Made by a program: the position numbers and the translations under genes | Part shown: piece after piece, positions 16,470 through 24,436 of the stretch | Position numbering within the stretch: the first letter of the stretch is position 1 | How the letters are laid out: every line of letters begins with the position of its first letter | NCBI RefSeq assembly: GCF_016865255.1 | Contig: NZ_CP033381.1 | Coordinates: 2,108,001-2,172,000, forward strand | Reading direction: 5' to 3' | Source: Methylomonas sp. LW13 | Lineage (GTDB): Bacteria > Pseudomonadota > Gammaproteobacteria > Methylococcales > Methylomonadaceae | Length of the DNA: 64,000 nt | Notes under the pieces: model-generated | What the model was told of the DNA's origin: nothing | Database searches by the model: none | What the model saw: the letters and a program-made list of their open reading frames with translations, nothing else

Positions 16470-17357
16470 ATGAAATCCAACAAACTGGATATTAGCTGGT
16501 TTGATTTAAAGAATTACGATGCCCTTTACTCAATGCAAATTGGCGGTTGGATTCATGTGATTCAGCAACGGATATTCGCTAGCAATCCACACATTGAGCT
16601 TTACACGAACGGATTTGTTGAACAGGTTAAATCAGGCCATCCGATAATAGACAGTTCGAAATATCAGGCATATTTACAGGAAGAAGTTTCAAAATCTGTC
16701 GCGTTTCAAAAACAGTATTCAACTGCTTCAGTAAACAGTATGTCGACTTACGATTTATGGCATTTAACTAGGGAATTACATCACCCAAACCCAAATGAAG
16801 AACATATCTCACAGCTTAGTTATCTATGTCAGCTAAAGTCAAAGATTGGCAGAACTCACGACAAGATGAACTTGGTGCTAAATCCTTATGAAGTCAACCT
16901 CCATGAGGCGTATTATCCAGATCAGCCGATTAACGAGGCGCATGTAAAAGTAAACCTAATGGCAACTGATGACCAGCTTAAACAAGACTTTGAAGCTTGG
17001 CTAAAAAACTATCGAAGCCAGGTTGGATCAACAGTTATTGAAACAAAGAATCAAAAGGCTAAAAAATTTAAGAAAGTGTTTGATAGCGTAGACTTCAAGA
17101 AATGGATAGATTATCGAGTTATTCCATTCATTGATTTAAAAATAGTTGAGTCATATGAAGGAAGTAAAATTAGTAAGGCAGAGTTGGCAAAGCTGTTTTT
17201 TTCTGATCAGGATACCGACAACGGAAATAAAAAATTGAATAAAACCATCGATATGTCTGAATTTATTTTAATAAATAGAGCGCATGAAACTCTAAAGGCG
17301 CAATTATTAATGGAAAAAATATCAGAAAGAAGGGCAGAAAAAATCAGCTATCAATAA
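16470..17357 (+). CDS. AT-rich orphan protein, 295 aa, possible cargo gene
   Basis: Not recognised with confidence; the opening (I-S-W-F-D-L-K-N-Y-D) recalls small orphan families such as DUF6387, but this is only an impression. It is soluble, Lys-rich at the C-terminus, with no signal peptide or membrane helix. Base composition is clearly richer in A+T than the neighbours, and codon use differs (AAA, TTA, ATA frequent). It sits between the Ogr/Delta-like gene and alpA. In P4-like satellites such a gene near int is often exchangeable cargo, including anti-phage genes; that role is inference only. An upstream GGAG-type site (AGCGGAGTG) precedes the ATG. Confidence 0.75.
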   Translation: MKSNKLDISWFDLKNYDALYSMQIGGWIHVIQQRIFASNPHIELYTNGFVEQVKSGHPIIDSSKYQAYLQEEVSKSVAFQKQYSTASVNSMSTYDLWHLTRELHHPNPNEEHISQLSYLCQLKSKIGRTHDKMNLVLNPYEVNLHEAYYPDQPINEAHVKVNLMATDDQLKQDFEAWLKNYRSQVGSTVIETKNQKAKKFKKVFDSVDFKKWIDYRVIPFIDLKIVESYEGSKISKAELAKLFFSDQDTDNGNKKLNKTIDMSEFILINRAHETLKAQLLMEKISERRAEKISYQ

Positions 17358-17466
17358 AAGCTCTTGGAGTCAAGGAGTGTTTTAGCGGTAAATTTCATTC
17401 CTAAAAAATATTGCCTTCAACATCTAGCATTCAAGCCATGCATTAACTGGCGCTTGAGGGCAACAA

Positions 17467-17712
17467 ATGGCAATAACAGAACAACAGTCAAACAATAAAA
17501 ATCAATGTTTCTATCGCATTGACCAGATAGTCGGAAATCCCAAAAAATCGCCGCCAGTCGCGGCCATCATTCCAATCGGCAAGCGCACGTTTCTAAAGCG
17601 TGTCGCCGAAGGCAAATACCCAAAACCCGTGAAGGCCGGCCGCTGTTCGCTATGGCGTAAATCCGACATAGACCGGCTGGTGTCGGAAATCAGCGGTGAG
17701 GTGGCAGTATGA
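17467..17712 (+). CDS. AlpA-family excisionase/transcriptional regulator
   Basis: The 81-residue protein has a winged-helix MerR-like fold of the AlpA/Vis type: G-K-R-T-F-L-K-R-V-A-E-G-K-Y-P-K-P-V-K followed by W-R-K-S-D-I-D-R-L. In P4-like elements these small proteins control int expression and excision and can activate early genes. Its stop overlaps the start of the tape-measure gene as ATGA, so the two are coupled. Confidence 0.85.
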   Translation: MAITEQQSNNKNQCFYRIDQIVGNPKKSPPVAAIIPIGKRTFLKRVAEGKYPKPVKAGRCSLWRKSDIDRLVSEISGEVAV

Positions 17713-19505
17713 ACGGTATGCAAAACCTTACCTTCATGGTTTCACTGCTGGACCGGGTTTCCGGTCCAACCGCCAAGATCATGTCGTCAATCGATAGCAT
17801 GACCACCAAATTTCAAAACGGCACTAACAAAATTGCCTACGGTGCGGCCGGTTTGTGGGGTGTGGGTACCGCTCTTCAAGCCAACACCCAAAAGGCCATC
17901 GAATTCGAAAGCAAAATGGCCGACGTTGCCAAAATGGTCGATTTTCCGAGTCCAGCAGGAGTGAAAAATTTCGGAAACGAGCTTCTGAAAATGAGCCGGG
18001 TTATTCCGATCACTGCCAACGGACTCGCCGAAATAGCCGCCGCCGGCGGTGAGCAAGGTATTCAGTTGCCGGATTTGCCGCCCTTTATCGACACCGTCGC
18101 AAAGATGTCTACCGCGTTCGATATGGGTACATCGGCGGCCGGGGAAAGCATCGGCAAGTTAGCCAATATTTTCAACATCCCCATCAGCAATATTTCGAAT
18201 TTAGGGGATCAAATCAACCACCTGTCCAACAACACCAATGCCAAAGCGTCGGACATGGTTAATTTACTGGGCAGAACCGGCGGTATAGCCAAGCAGATAG
18301 GTTTAACCACTGCGCAAACGGCGGCTTTGTCGGCTGCAATGTTGTCGCTTGGACAGCCGGTTGACGTGGCCGGCACGTCGATCAATGCCTTTCTGCAAAA
18401 ACTCTACACCGCCAGAAATCAAGGCGACGGTTTTAACGATGCTTTGGCGACTATCGGCTTATCGGCTAAGAAACTGGAAAGTAATTTCCAATCCGGACCG
18501 CAGCAAGCGATTGATGATTTTCTGCAGCGGATTAGTGGCCTATCCAAACATTCTCAGGCTTTAGTCTTGGGCGATTTATTCGGTCAAGAATATTCGGACA
18601 ATATCACGCTGCTGGTCGGCAATTTAGGTGTGTACCAAAAAACGCTTGGCTTGGTGTCCGACGCGACCAAGTATCAAGGCTCGATGCAAAACGAGTTCAA
18701 CATCAAAGCCTTGACGACGGCCAACCGCTTGCAGCTGCTCAGTAATCATTGGGATAACGTCTTAATCTCGGCAGGCACAATATTCTTGCCGAAGATCGTG
18801 GAGTGGGTGGGCAAACTCAATAACAACCTTGCCCATGTGGCCGACAAAATTACCCGGTGGTCAACGCTTTTCCCTGAACTTACTGGCTTGGTATCCACTT
18901 TGGCGGGCGGCATTGTGGGCATTATTGCCGGGCTGGCCGGACTATCTATTCTGTCCGGTGTTGGGACGCTATTGGGTGCTGGTTTTGCACTGGCCACGGC
19001 GCCGGCCGTGGCGACGGCGGTTGCCATTGGCTCAATCGGCTGGGCTGTCTACAAGCTGCTGGATACGTGGTCGCAATGGACATACGGCTTAGGCATATTC
19101 GATACCATTGCAGCCGGCTACCAAGCCGCGATACGCGACACTACCGCGTTCATCGAAAAAACGGCATCCGCCATTGATTTCGTGATGACGGGGTTTGAAG
19201 GGCTAAAAAATTGGTTTAAAAATTTCAACTTGTGGGAATTTTTGTTGTCCGGCGTGGACGCGCTGATCGGCAAAATCAATATGATTCCCGGCATTGACAT
19301 CGACTTGGGCGGCATGCCGAAACCGATAGCCGCGCCGGTCGGCTTGAATAGCGGCGGCGGCAAAGGCGGACTGATGAACAAATTCAGCACGCTGAACGAC
19401 AACAAAAATCAATCGCGCAGCATCGGCACGGTGCAGATCAATAACTACGAGTCTAAACGCAGCCTGTCGCAATTGGTGGACGACGTGATGATGGCGGGTG
19501 GCTGA
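17709..19505 (+). CDS. Phage tail tape-measure protein (TP901 type)
   Basis: The 598-residue protein has the PhageMin_Tail/TP901 core near residues 65-330 (ATQ-like segments such as AIEFESKMADVAKMVDF and AAALSAAMLSLG), then hydrophobic segments (about 400-450) and a Gly-rich tail. The tape measure sets tail length and takes part in DNA ejection. All other tail genes are absent. This makes the satellite unusual: it may replace or interfere with the helper's tape measure. It is coupled to alpA upstream (ATGA) and the next ORF begins 2 bases after its stop. Confidence 0.9.
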   Translation: MNGMQNLTFMVSLLDRVSGPTAKIMSSIDSMTTKFQNGTNKIAYGAAGLWGVGTALQANTQKAIEFESKMADVAKMVDFPSPAGVKNFGNELLKMSRVIPITANGLAEIAAAGGEQGIQLPDLPPFIDTVAKMSTAFDMGTSAAGESIGKLANIFNIPISNISNLGDQINHLSNNTNAKASDMVNLLGRTGGIAKQIGLTTAQTAALSAAMLSLGQPVDVAGTSINAFLQKLYTARNQGDGFNDALATIGLSAKKLESNFQSGPQQAIDDFLQRISGLSKHSQALVLGDLFGQEYSDNITLLVGNLGVYQKTLGLVSDATKYQGSMQNEFNIKALTTANRLQLLSNHWDNVLISAGTIFLPKIVEWVGKLNNNLAHVADKITRWSTLFPELTGLVSTLAGGIVGIIAGLAGLSILSGVGTLLGAGFALATAPAVATAVAIGSIGWAVYKLLDTWSQWTYGLGIFDTIAAGYQAAIRDTTAFIEKTASAIDFVMTGFEGLKNWFKNFNLWEFLLSGVDALIGKINMIPGIDIDLGGMPKPIAAPVGLNSGGGKGGLMNKFSTLNDNKNQSRSIGTVQINNYESKRSLSQLVDDVMMAGG

Positions 19506-19507
19506 TT

Positions 19508-19807
19508 ATGTTGTTGACACCGAATATTCCCAGCGCTATTCTGGCCCCGCTTTCGAAAAAAACGAAAGTCGGGCGTGAGAAACCCGTGTTCAACTGGCGA
19601 AAAGTCGCCGCATTCATTCGCGGCTTTTTTATGCCTGTCATTCAGCGCGGCCTTGTGCCGTATGCAATCTGTTATGGCGGGCTGTTTTGGGAGGCCTTCG
19701 GGCCGATCGCTCCAGTTGGCGGTTTTCTCACCCCATTTCAGCCCGCCACCCATGCCGTGAGAAGCATCGGCGGCGGTTACTCAAATCAACTGGAGTCACC
19801 GTTATGA
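19508..19807 (+). CDS. Ash-like small satellite protein (tentative)
   Basis: This 99-residue frame starts 2 bases after the tape-measure stop and ends in an ATGA overlap with the next gene, which supports translation. The C-terminal part (G-G-L-F-W-E-A-F-G-P ... R-S-I-G-G-G-Y-S-N) resembles proteins annotated as the P4 Ash family; this is recalled similarity, not a search. A GC hairpin with a T run lies inside the frame (19607-19630), so the same stretch may also serve as an RNA signal, as in the P4 immunity region. Confidence 0.5.
   Translation: MLLTPNIPSAILAPLSKKTKVGREKPVFNWRKVAAFIRGFFMPVIQRGLVPYAICYGGLFWEAFGPIAPVGGFLTPFQPATHAVRSIGGGYSNQLESPL
19607..19630 (+). terminator. Possible internal terminator in the Ash-like ORF
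   Basis: GCCGC (19607-19611) and GCGGC (19620-19624) enclose 8 bases and are followed by six Ts. The stem is short. It may attenuate the early operon before the replication genes. Confidence 0.4.
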
Positions 19808-20190
19808 ACATTCAAGTTACGGGCAAAATCCGCCCAATAACCACCAAACACCCCGACGCCGTTAACGACTTCTTGTCGCAAATCCTCGATTTGGACCGCG
19901 AGCGCCAAGCCGCCACCGATGCCGGTATTCCCGCGCTAATCCGCCTGGCCGCAATTGCCGACCGCGACACCGGCCAGGCCGATACCGTGCGCAGTTTCCT
20001 CCTTGGTCTATGGAATGGCTACCGATTCCCGTTCAATCTGGTCCGGCTCAGAGGCTTGGACAAAGGCTTATTCGATGATTGCATGGCAGTTTTGACGCTA
20101 GATGCCAGGGCAACAGCCAAGGAAGTGCATCACTACTTGGACAACGGCGACGAGCTGTTCGAGCGCTGGGCGCAAGGCGGTGTCAAATGA
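19804..20190 (+). CDS. Conserved satellite/phage protein, DUF7673-like
   Basis: The 128-residue product starts at ATG 19804, overlapping the previous stop. The core (A-G-I-P-A-L-I-R-L-A ... D-T-G-Q ... F-L-L-G-L-W-N-G ... R-F-P-F) matches proteins I recall under DUF7673, widespread in proteobacterial mobile elements and of unknown function. No membrane segment or signal. Its stop overlaps the next start as ATGA (20187-20190), so it belongs to a coupled operon leading to the helicase. Confidence 0.75.
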   Translation: MNIQVTGKIRPITTKHPDAVNDFLSQILDLDRERQAATDAGIPALIRLAAIADRDTGQADTVRSFLLGLWNGYRFPFNLVRLRGLDKGLFDDCMAVLTLDARATAKEVHHYLDNGDELFERWAQGGVK

Positions 20191-20573
20191 CATTCATATT
20201 ACCCGATCAATCACAGACAGAGCCTTCGCAGCTGCCACCCTTGCAGCCAATTACCCGCCAGGACAAGGCGGCACTATCTAATTTATTGTGCAAAAAATGC
20301 CGGCGCGGCCCGCTAAAGCTGGAAGCCGACTTGCTGATTCAGCGCATTAAACAGCTGGACGGTTCCGGTCACTATCTGGCTACTGCCTTTTTAAGCGCCT
20401 ACCGCAATCTGCCGTTTACCGAGAGCCTTTTTTACCTGGTGAATCTGGACGCGGAAGCCTTGCGCTTGTTTCAACAAATCATCTATATGCGACACGTCCC
20501 AAGCTGGGACGACAAGGCGCTGTTCAGCTTAGAACGGCAGATTATCAGCATAGTGAAAGGGGAATTATTATGA
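20187..20573 (+). CDS. Satellite orphan protein, 128 aa
   Basis: Not recognised. Start ATG 20187 overlaps the previous stop, and its own stop overlaps the next start (20570-20573), so three genes run in ATGA-coupled series. A C-K-K-C pair near residue 36 may bind metal. The rest is mainly helical, with R-L-F-Q-Q-I-I-Y-M near the end. It is probably an early satellite function, judged only by its place in the operon. Confidence 0.7.
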   Translation: MTFILPDQSQTEPSQLPPLQPITRQDKAALSNLLCKKCRRGPLKLEADLLIQRIKQLDGSGHYLATAFLSAYRNLPFTESLFYLVNLDAEALRLFQQIIYMRHVPSWDDKALFSLERQIISIVKGELL

Positions 20574-21370
20574 AAAGCCAACAGGTAACGCCGGCCACAA
20601 GCGTCAGCCAAACAACCAAAGAATCGGACCCGACAAAGTCCGCTATTGATCCCCACGCCGATAAACGGCGTTGGTGGCGGTTGTCGGACCGAGATTTCAA
20701 AATCATTGTTGGATCCTTTCAACCTGTAAAAAATTGTTATCAGGAAGCGATCGATGCCGAACGTCGCGGCGAGTTGACCGAGGAAATACTGAACGCGCTT
20801 TGTGATTCGGCCTACCACTTCGACCGGATAGCGCATTTGGTGTTCCAGTTTAACCTTGGATTCGACCAGGAAATGACCCACTTTAGAACTGACTTGCCTC
20901 AGGTTTGTATTACGGATTTGGCGGACAGTTTCGATGCGCTGTCGGGGCATGTTGACTTATTGATTGAACATCAACCGACAGGCAAGGCGACACCTCACTC
21001 ATTGGAAAAACTCCACCAACTATCGGGAGTTATGGCCTGCGGCGCATTGCATTGCATCGACGACTTTTACCCAAAGGATTGGATCCCGGATGGGAACATG
21101 GCCGAAACGCCGGCTGTTTCCGATCACCGCTTGTCGCCACTGGGCGGCGTGGATAGCGCCATGGCGTTGGCCGACACGGTGAACATGATGACCAACAAAG
21201 CCTTATCAGTCGTGTCTATGTTGGGCAATGCCGTTGCCGGAGACGATGACCAAATAAGGCCAAGTGACGATGACATGTATTACGCGTTGCGCTCAGTTGG
21301 CGATGAACTTACCGACATCAAAGCCGTGGTGAGTGCTTTTCACCAAGCAACGAAAAGCCAGCACGCATAA
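20570..21370 (+). CDS. Satellite orphan protein, 266 aa
   Basis: Not recognised. Start ATG 20570 overlaps the previous stop by 4 bases. The first 35 residues look disordered (Thr/Ser/Pro-rich); the rest is helical and acidic, with no membrane segment, signal or obvious catalytic motif. Some small phage proteins of this helical type accompany replication modules, but nothing in the sequence decides the function. A GC-rich hairpin immediately follows the stop. Confidence 0.7.
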   Translation: MKSQQVTPATSVSQTTKESDPTKSAIDPHADKRRWWRLSDRDFKIIVGSFQPVKNCYQEAIDAERRGELTEEILNALCDSAYHFDRIAHLVFQFNLGFDQEMTHFRTDLPQVCITDLADSFDALSGHVDLLIEHQPTGKATPHSLEKLHQLSGVMACGALHCIDDFYPKDWIPDGNMAETPAVSDHRLSPLGGVDSAMALADTVNMMTNKALSVVSMLGNAVAGDDDQIRPSDDDMYYALRSVGDELTDIKAVVSAFHQATKSQHA

Positions 21371-21375
21371 AAAAA

Positions 21376-21404
21376 GGCCGGCGGTTTGAGGAGGCCGCCG
21401 GCCT
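21376..21404 (+). terminator. GC-rich hairpin after the orphan gene
   Basis: Arms GGCCGGCGG (21376-21384) and CCGCCGGCC (21395-21403) enclose a 10-base loop TTTGAGGAGG, followed by TATTTAA. The loop contains TTGAGGA, the same heptamer seen in the leaders at 23954-25267. A second weaker hairpin (CTGTTCT/AGAACAG) follows at about 21420-21445. It could be an attenuator before the helicase genes. Confidence 0.6.
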
Positions 21405-21481
21405 ATTTAAAGCAAAGCACTGTTCTTTCTTTCACCGAGAACAGTTTATGGCTAATTAAATAGACACGCAAGCCTAAACTT

Positions 21482-21922
21482 ATGAAAAGAAAACGAAAAC
21501 TTCCTCCTTATGGAACCATTCTTGCCGAGCGGCAAAAATTCTTAAACCTGCCGTTCCTGGCAGTCGTTTGCATGGGGCAAGATGCCTGGAATAGCGCCAA
21601 ACGATGGAACGCCCGCGGCGAAAATTGCGCTATGGTCTTACCACCCGACATAAATCCGGAGCAAGTCATTTGGCCGGTGAATGGTTGCAGTTGCGTCATT
21701 GAATGGAGCTCCGGTCCCGATTCAAAGCGGGTTGTTGCCTTAGCCAGATGCCTGTTAACTGCCGAAGCCGAGCTTGTTGTGGTATGGCCGCGCTTTGTCG
21801 ATCCCAACTCGCCCGCTTTCAGCTACGACGCCACCCGTCCGCTCGGTGAACGCTGGGTGCAGTGCCGGGAAATGACCAGAGTTTATCATCGTCAAACAGG
21901 TGGTAACCATGTTGCGGCCTGA
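21482..21922 (+). CDS. Satellite orphan protein upstream of the helicase, 146 aa
   Basis: Not recognised. A basic N-terminus (K-R-K-R-K) is followed by an alternating strand/helix pattern (FLAVVCMG, CAMVLPPD, RVVALARCLL, AELVVVWP) suggestive of a small Rossmann-like alpha/beta domain. It could be a nucleotide- or nucleic-acid-binding partner of the helicase. The helicase start lies 14 bases before its stop, so the two overlap and are probably coupled. Confidence 0.68.
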   Translation: MKRKRKLPPYGTILAERQKFLNLPFLAVVCMGQDAWNSAKRWNARGENCAMVLPPDINPEQVIWPVNGCSCVIEWSSGPDSKRVVALARCLLTAEAELVVVWPRFVDPNSPAFSYDATRPLGERWVQCREMTRVYHRQTGGNHVAA

Positions 21923-23756
21923 AGAGTTCTTACCTGATGAAATCAGCTCAAAACCACTAGAACGGGATGAAGAGGCCAGGCTACTGATTGAGAATGCCGC
22001 CGAAGGCGAAGCAGAACAAAGCCTGAAGCAGGCGCTTGCAATTGTTGATGCCTTTATCCAGATCGACGGGCAAAAGGCAACATCTGAGGCGCTCGACAAG
22101 GATAAAGCGGCTTGGGACACTCCGGAGATAATTGGCGCTCTGGCTACAATCAGCCGCGACGACAGGCAGTCATACACGCGCATCAAGCTTGCCTTAAAGG
22201 CTTGGAAAATATCAACCGAGGTTGATAGAAGAGTGCAGGCAGCTATTCGTACATCCGCGCCAAAATTAAACCCAATCGCCGCCATTCTGGAAAACATCCC
22301 GACATCGAGCAGTAATGAGCCGGCGTTAGAGGCTAGTGCGCTTCTCATGGCTGATAGCGATGGCCGCTTGAAGCGCAGGATAGAATCGGAAGCGGCTGTT
22401 TTAGTTGCGGTCGCGCTGAAAGGGTATGCGGCGTTTAATCCTGAATTGGGCGTTTGGTACATTTTTAACGGCTTATTCTGGAACGTGCAAGACGCCAAAC
22501 AGACGATTCAGCGCGTGCTGATAAAAATGCTGTATTTGGGTTGCCATGGGATCGGCTTTCGCTCTGCTTTCCTGAGTGGTATTCGTTCTATTTTGGAAAG
22601 CGGCTATTTGCTGTCGGCACCCAATGAATCGGCAGGCTTTCTGCCGTTCGAAAACGGTTTGTTGAACATCGAGACGCGGGCGTTAGCGGGGATTACACAC
22701 CAAACCGCACTAACGTGGTGTCTGCCATACGCATACAACCGGCGAGCGGATTGCCCACGCATTAAGGCCTGGCTGAAATGGGCAGTTGATGATGACTTGG
22801 ACACTGTTGAACTGATTCGCGCCTTTATGGCGGCGATACTGCACCGCCGTTATGACCTGCAAAAATTCTTGCACCTAATCGGGCCAGGTGGAACCGGAAA
22901 AACCACACTATTGAATTTGATTGGTGCTTTAGTTGGAGCCGCTAATACCGTGTCCACTTCATTCAATGCGTTGGAAACCGATAAGTTTGAGCTGGCCAGG
23001 CTGTTTTCAAAAATGCTGGCCATCATTGCCGATTCCGAGCGTAACGGCGGCAGCCTGCAAAACTTCAAGGCGGCGACTGGTGGCGATCCGCTGCGCTACG
23101 AAGTTAAGCACCAACAATCGACCGGGAGCTTTGTATTCAAAGGTCTGTTCATTCTGATCAGCAACGAACATGTGCAGAACTCTGACAACTCGTCAGGCCT
23201 AGAGCGCCGGCGAATCACGGTTCATCTTAAGCGGCGCGTTACCGAGGAGCAAAAGCTTGATTGGCAAGCGCGAGGCGGTGAAGTGGCCGTGTTGCATGCT
23301 GAATTACCTGGCTTGGTGAATTGGTTGCTTGAACTGTCTCAGGACGACATTTCCCGCATTATCCGGAACCCACCAGCACGAACCAAACAGGCCAACTTTG
23401 AAGCAATGACCGAAAGCAATTCGGTTGCCGGTTGGTTGGTTGAATGCTGTATGCCGGATAAGGACGCGGAAACGCAAATAGGCGACGGTCGAAAAATAAA
23501 CGAGCCGGGCTCAGAGGTTGAATTCCAAAACGCAAAAACTCAACTTTATCCGAGCTATTTGCAATGGTCTATTCGTAACGGTAAGCGCGACGTTTCGTCT
23601 ACACGTTTCAAGAATTTGGTTATCGATACGGTCCAAACGCTTGGATTTGAGGCCGCACAACGCCGCGCTGCTTCCGGTCGATTCATTCGCGGGATCCGGC
23701 TTCGCAAGGATTGGGAAAATCCGGAATCAAGTTGGCTAAAGGCTGGAAAAAAATGA
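21909..23756 (+). CDS. P4/D5-type SF3 replicative helicase
   Basis: The start is taken as ATG 21909 (a GTG at 21900 is also possible). The C-terminal half is an SF3/D5-type helicase: Walker A G-P-G-G-T-G-K-T-T (about 325), Walker B-like I-I-A-D-S-E-R, and the motif C region F-I-L-I-S-N-E (sensor Asn), with the arginine-finger segment L-E-R-R-R. The N-terminal 200 residues lack a clear Toprim or AEP primase signature. P4 alpha protein combines primase, helicase and iteron binding. Iteron cluster II begins 17 bases after the stop, so it probably initiates replication of the excised element. Confidence 0.88.
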   Translation: MLRPEEFLPDEISSKPLERDEEARLLIENAAEGEAEQSLKQALAIVDAFIQIDGQKATSEALDKDKAAWDTPEIIGALATISRDDRQSYTRIKLALKAWKISTEVDRRVQAAIRTSAPKLNPIAAILENIPTSSSNEPALEASALLMADSDGRLKRRIESEAAVLVAVALKGYAAFNPELGVWYIFNGLFWNVQDAKQTIQRVLIKMLYLGCHGIGFRSAFLSGIRSILESGYLLSAPNESAGFLPFENGLLNIETRALAGITHQTALTWCLPYAYNRRADCPRIKAWLKWAVDDDLDTVELIRAFMAAILHRRYDLQKFLHLIGPGGTGKTTLLNLIGALVGAANTVSTSFNALETDKFELARLFSKMLAIIADSERNGGSLQNFKAATGGDPLRYEVKHQQSTGSFVFKGLFILISNEHVQNSDNSSGLERRRITVHLKRRVTEEQKLDWQARGGEVAVLHAELPGLVNWLLELSQDDISRIIRNPPARTKQANFEAMTESNSVAGWLVECCMPDKDAETQIGDGRKINEPGSEVEFQNAKTQLYPSYLQWSIRNGKRDVSSTRFKNLVIDTVQTLGFEAAQRRAASGRFIRGIRLRKDWENPESSWLKAGKK

Positions 23757-23772
23757 GGCGCTTTTTTTTCAG

Positions 23773-23878
23773 TGCTGGGTTTGTGTCGGGTTTAGTGCTG
23801 GGTTTGTGCTGGGTTTGTGCTGGGCTGAATGCTAGGTTAAACCCGCGCCGTTGCTGGGCTGTGCTGGGTGTGCTGGGT
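23773..23878. repeat. Iteron cluster II (TGCTGGG), putative replication site
   Basis: Seven exact TGCTGGG copies (23773, 23796, 23807, 23818, 23852, 23862, 23871), several in GTGCTGGGTTT units at 11-12 base spacing, and degenerate copies (TGTCGGG, TGCTAGG). An AT-rich tract follows (23896-23934). The orientation is opposite to cluster I. A location just after the helicase gene recalls P4 crr. Confidence 0.8.
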
Positions 23879-23947
23879 ATGACGGCTAATAAATAGTTTT
23901 GAGGAAAAATTAAAAAATTGAATTTATAAAAAAACCGCGTTGCTGGC

Positions 23948-24014
23948 CAGGGCTTGAGGAGACATCGACCGCTGTGTAGTGGTCGCTGATTAACCATCAA
24001 CGAGGATTATAGAT
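23948..24014 (+). promoter_or_regulatory. Stem-loop leader A
   Basis: GGGCTTGAGGAG followed by hairpin CGACCGC/GTGGTCG (one G-T pair) and then the start at 24015. First of four leaders sharing the TTGAGGA box and a hairpin. Confidence 0.65.
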
Positions 24015-24329
24015 ATGACAACGTTTAACCCATTAGCCGAGCTTCGGCGGAAAGGCTTCGATGCCGAATTACATCAACAGCGCGTGCGCGTTTGGCCGAG
24101 GCACAAAATGACTAAATCGCTGGCCCAATTCGTAACGGCGAATTTGTCGGCCATTTCCGGCCAACTTATCGCCGAAGCCAACATGAAAGGCATCGACAAC
24201 GTGTTCCTTTGGGATTTGCCGGCGCCGCAGCGCACCGAGGCCGGCAATCCAGAAGACACGACGGCCAATGAGATACCCGAGTACATGAATGGCGAAAGCT
24301 TTGCCGGTTTTAAAGCGGCGAGCGTATGA
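24015..24329 (+). CDS. TubC_N-like small protein 1
   Basis: The 104-residue protein opens with N-P-L-A-E-L-R-R-K-G-F-D-A-E-L, then V-R-V-W-P-R and L-A-Q-F-V-T-A-N-L-S-A-I. This fits the pattern of TubC N-terminal docking domains (LLxxLRxxGhxh ... LxVxP ... Lxxxhxxxxxxh), a small fold first known from NRPS/PKS docking. Two paralogs follow, each behind a similar leader. Function in the satellite is unknown; a protein-protein interaction role is an inference from the fold. Confidence 0.75.
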   Translation: MTTFNPLAELRRKGFDAELHQQRVRVWPRHKMTKSLAQFVTANLSAISGQLIAEANMKGIDNVFLWDLPAPQRTEAGNPEDTTANEIPEYMNGESFAGFKAASV

Positions 24330-24369
24330 CTAACACCCACACGGAGGCAATAGCGGAAACACCGAATGC

Positions 24370-24436
24370 AAGGCCAGGCTTGAGGAGCAGTTCCGGCTGT
24401 AAACCGGTTTCTTAATGATCTTTTTGGAGAACGAAC
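24370..24436 (+). promoter_or_regulatory. Stem-loop leader B
   Basis: AGGCTTGAGGAG, hairpin CCGG/CCGG, then CTTTTTGGAGA and the start at 24437. TTGAGGA to ATG is 57 bases. Close to leader C. Confidence 0.7.

Noticed and set aside
21755..22498. Minus-strand frame of 247 codons opposite the helicase N-terminus
   Set aside because: Ser-rich shadow without motifs; the plus-strand helicase frame is coherent.
23773..23878. CRISPR array
   Set aside because: Units are only 7-12 bases with no spacers of constant size; the pattern fits iterons.
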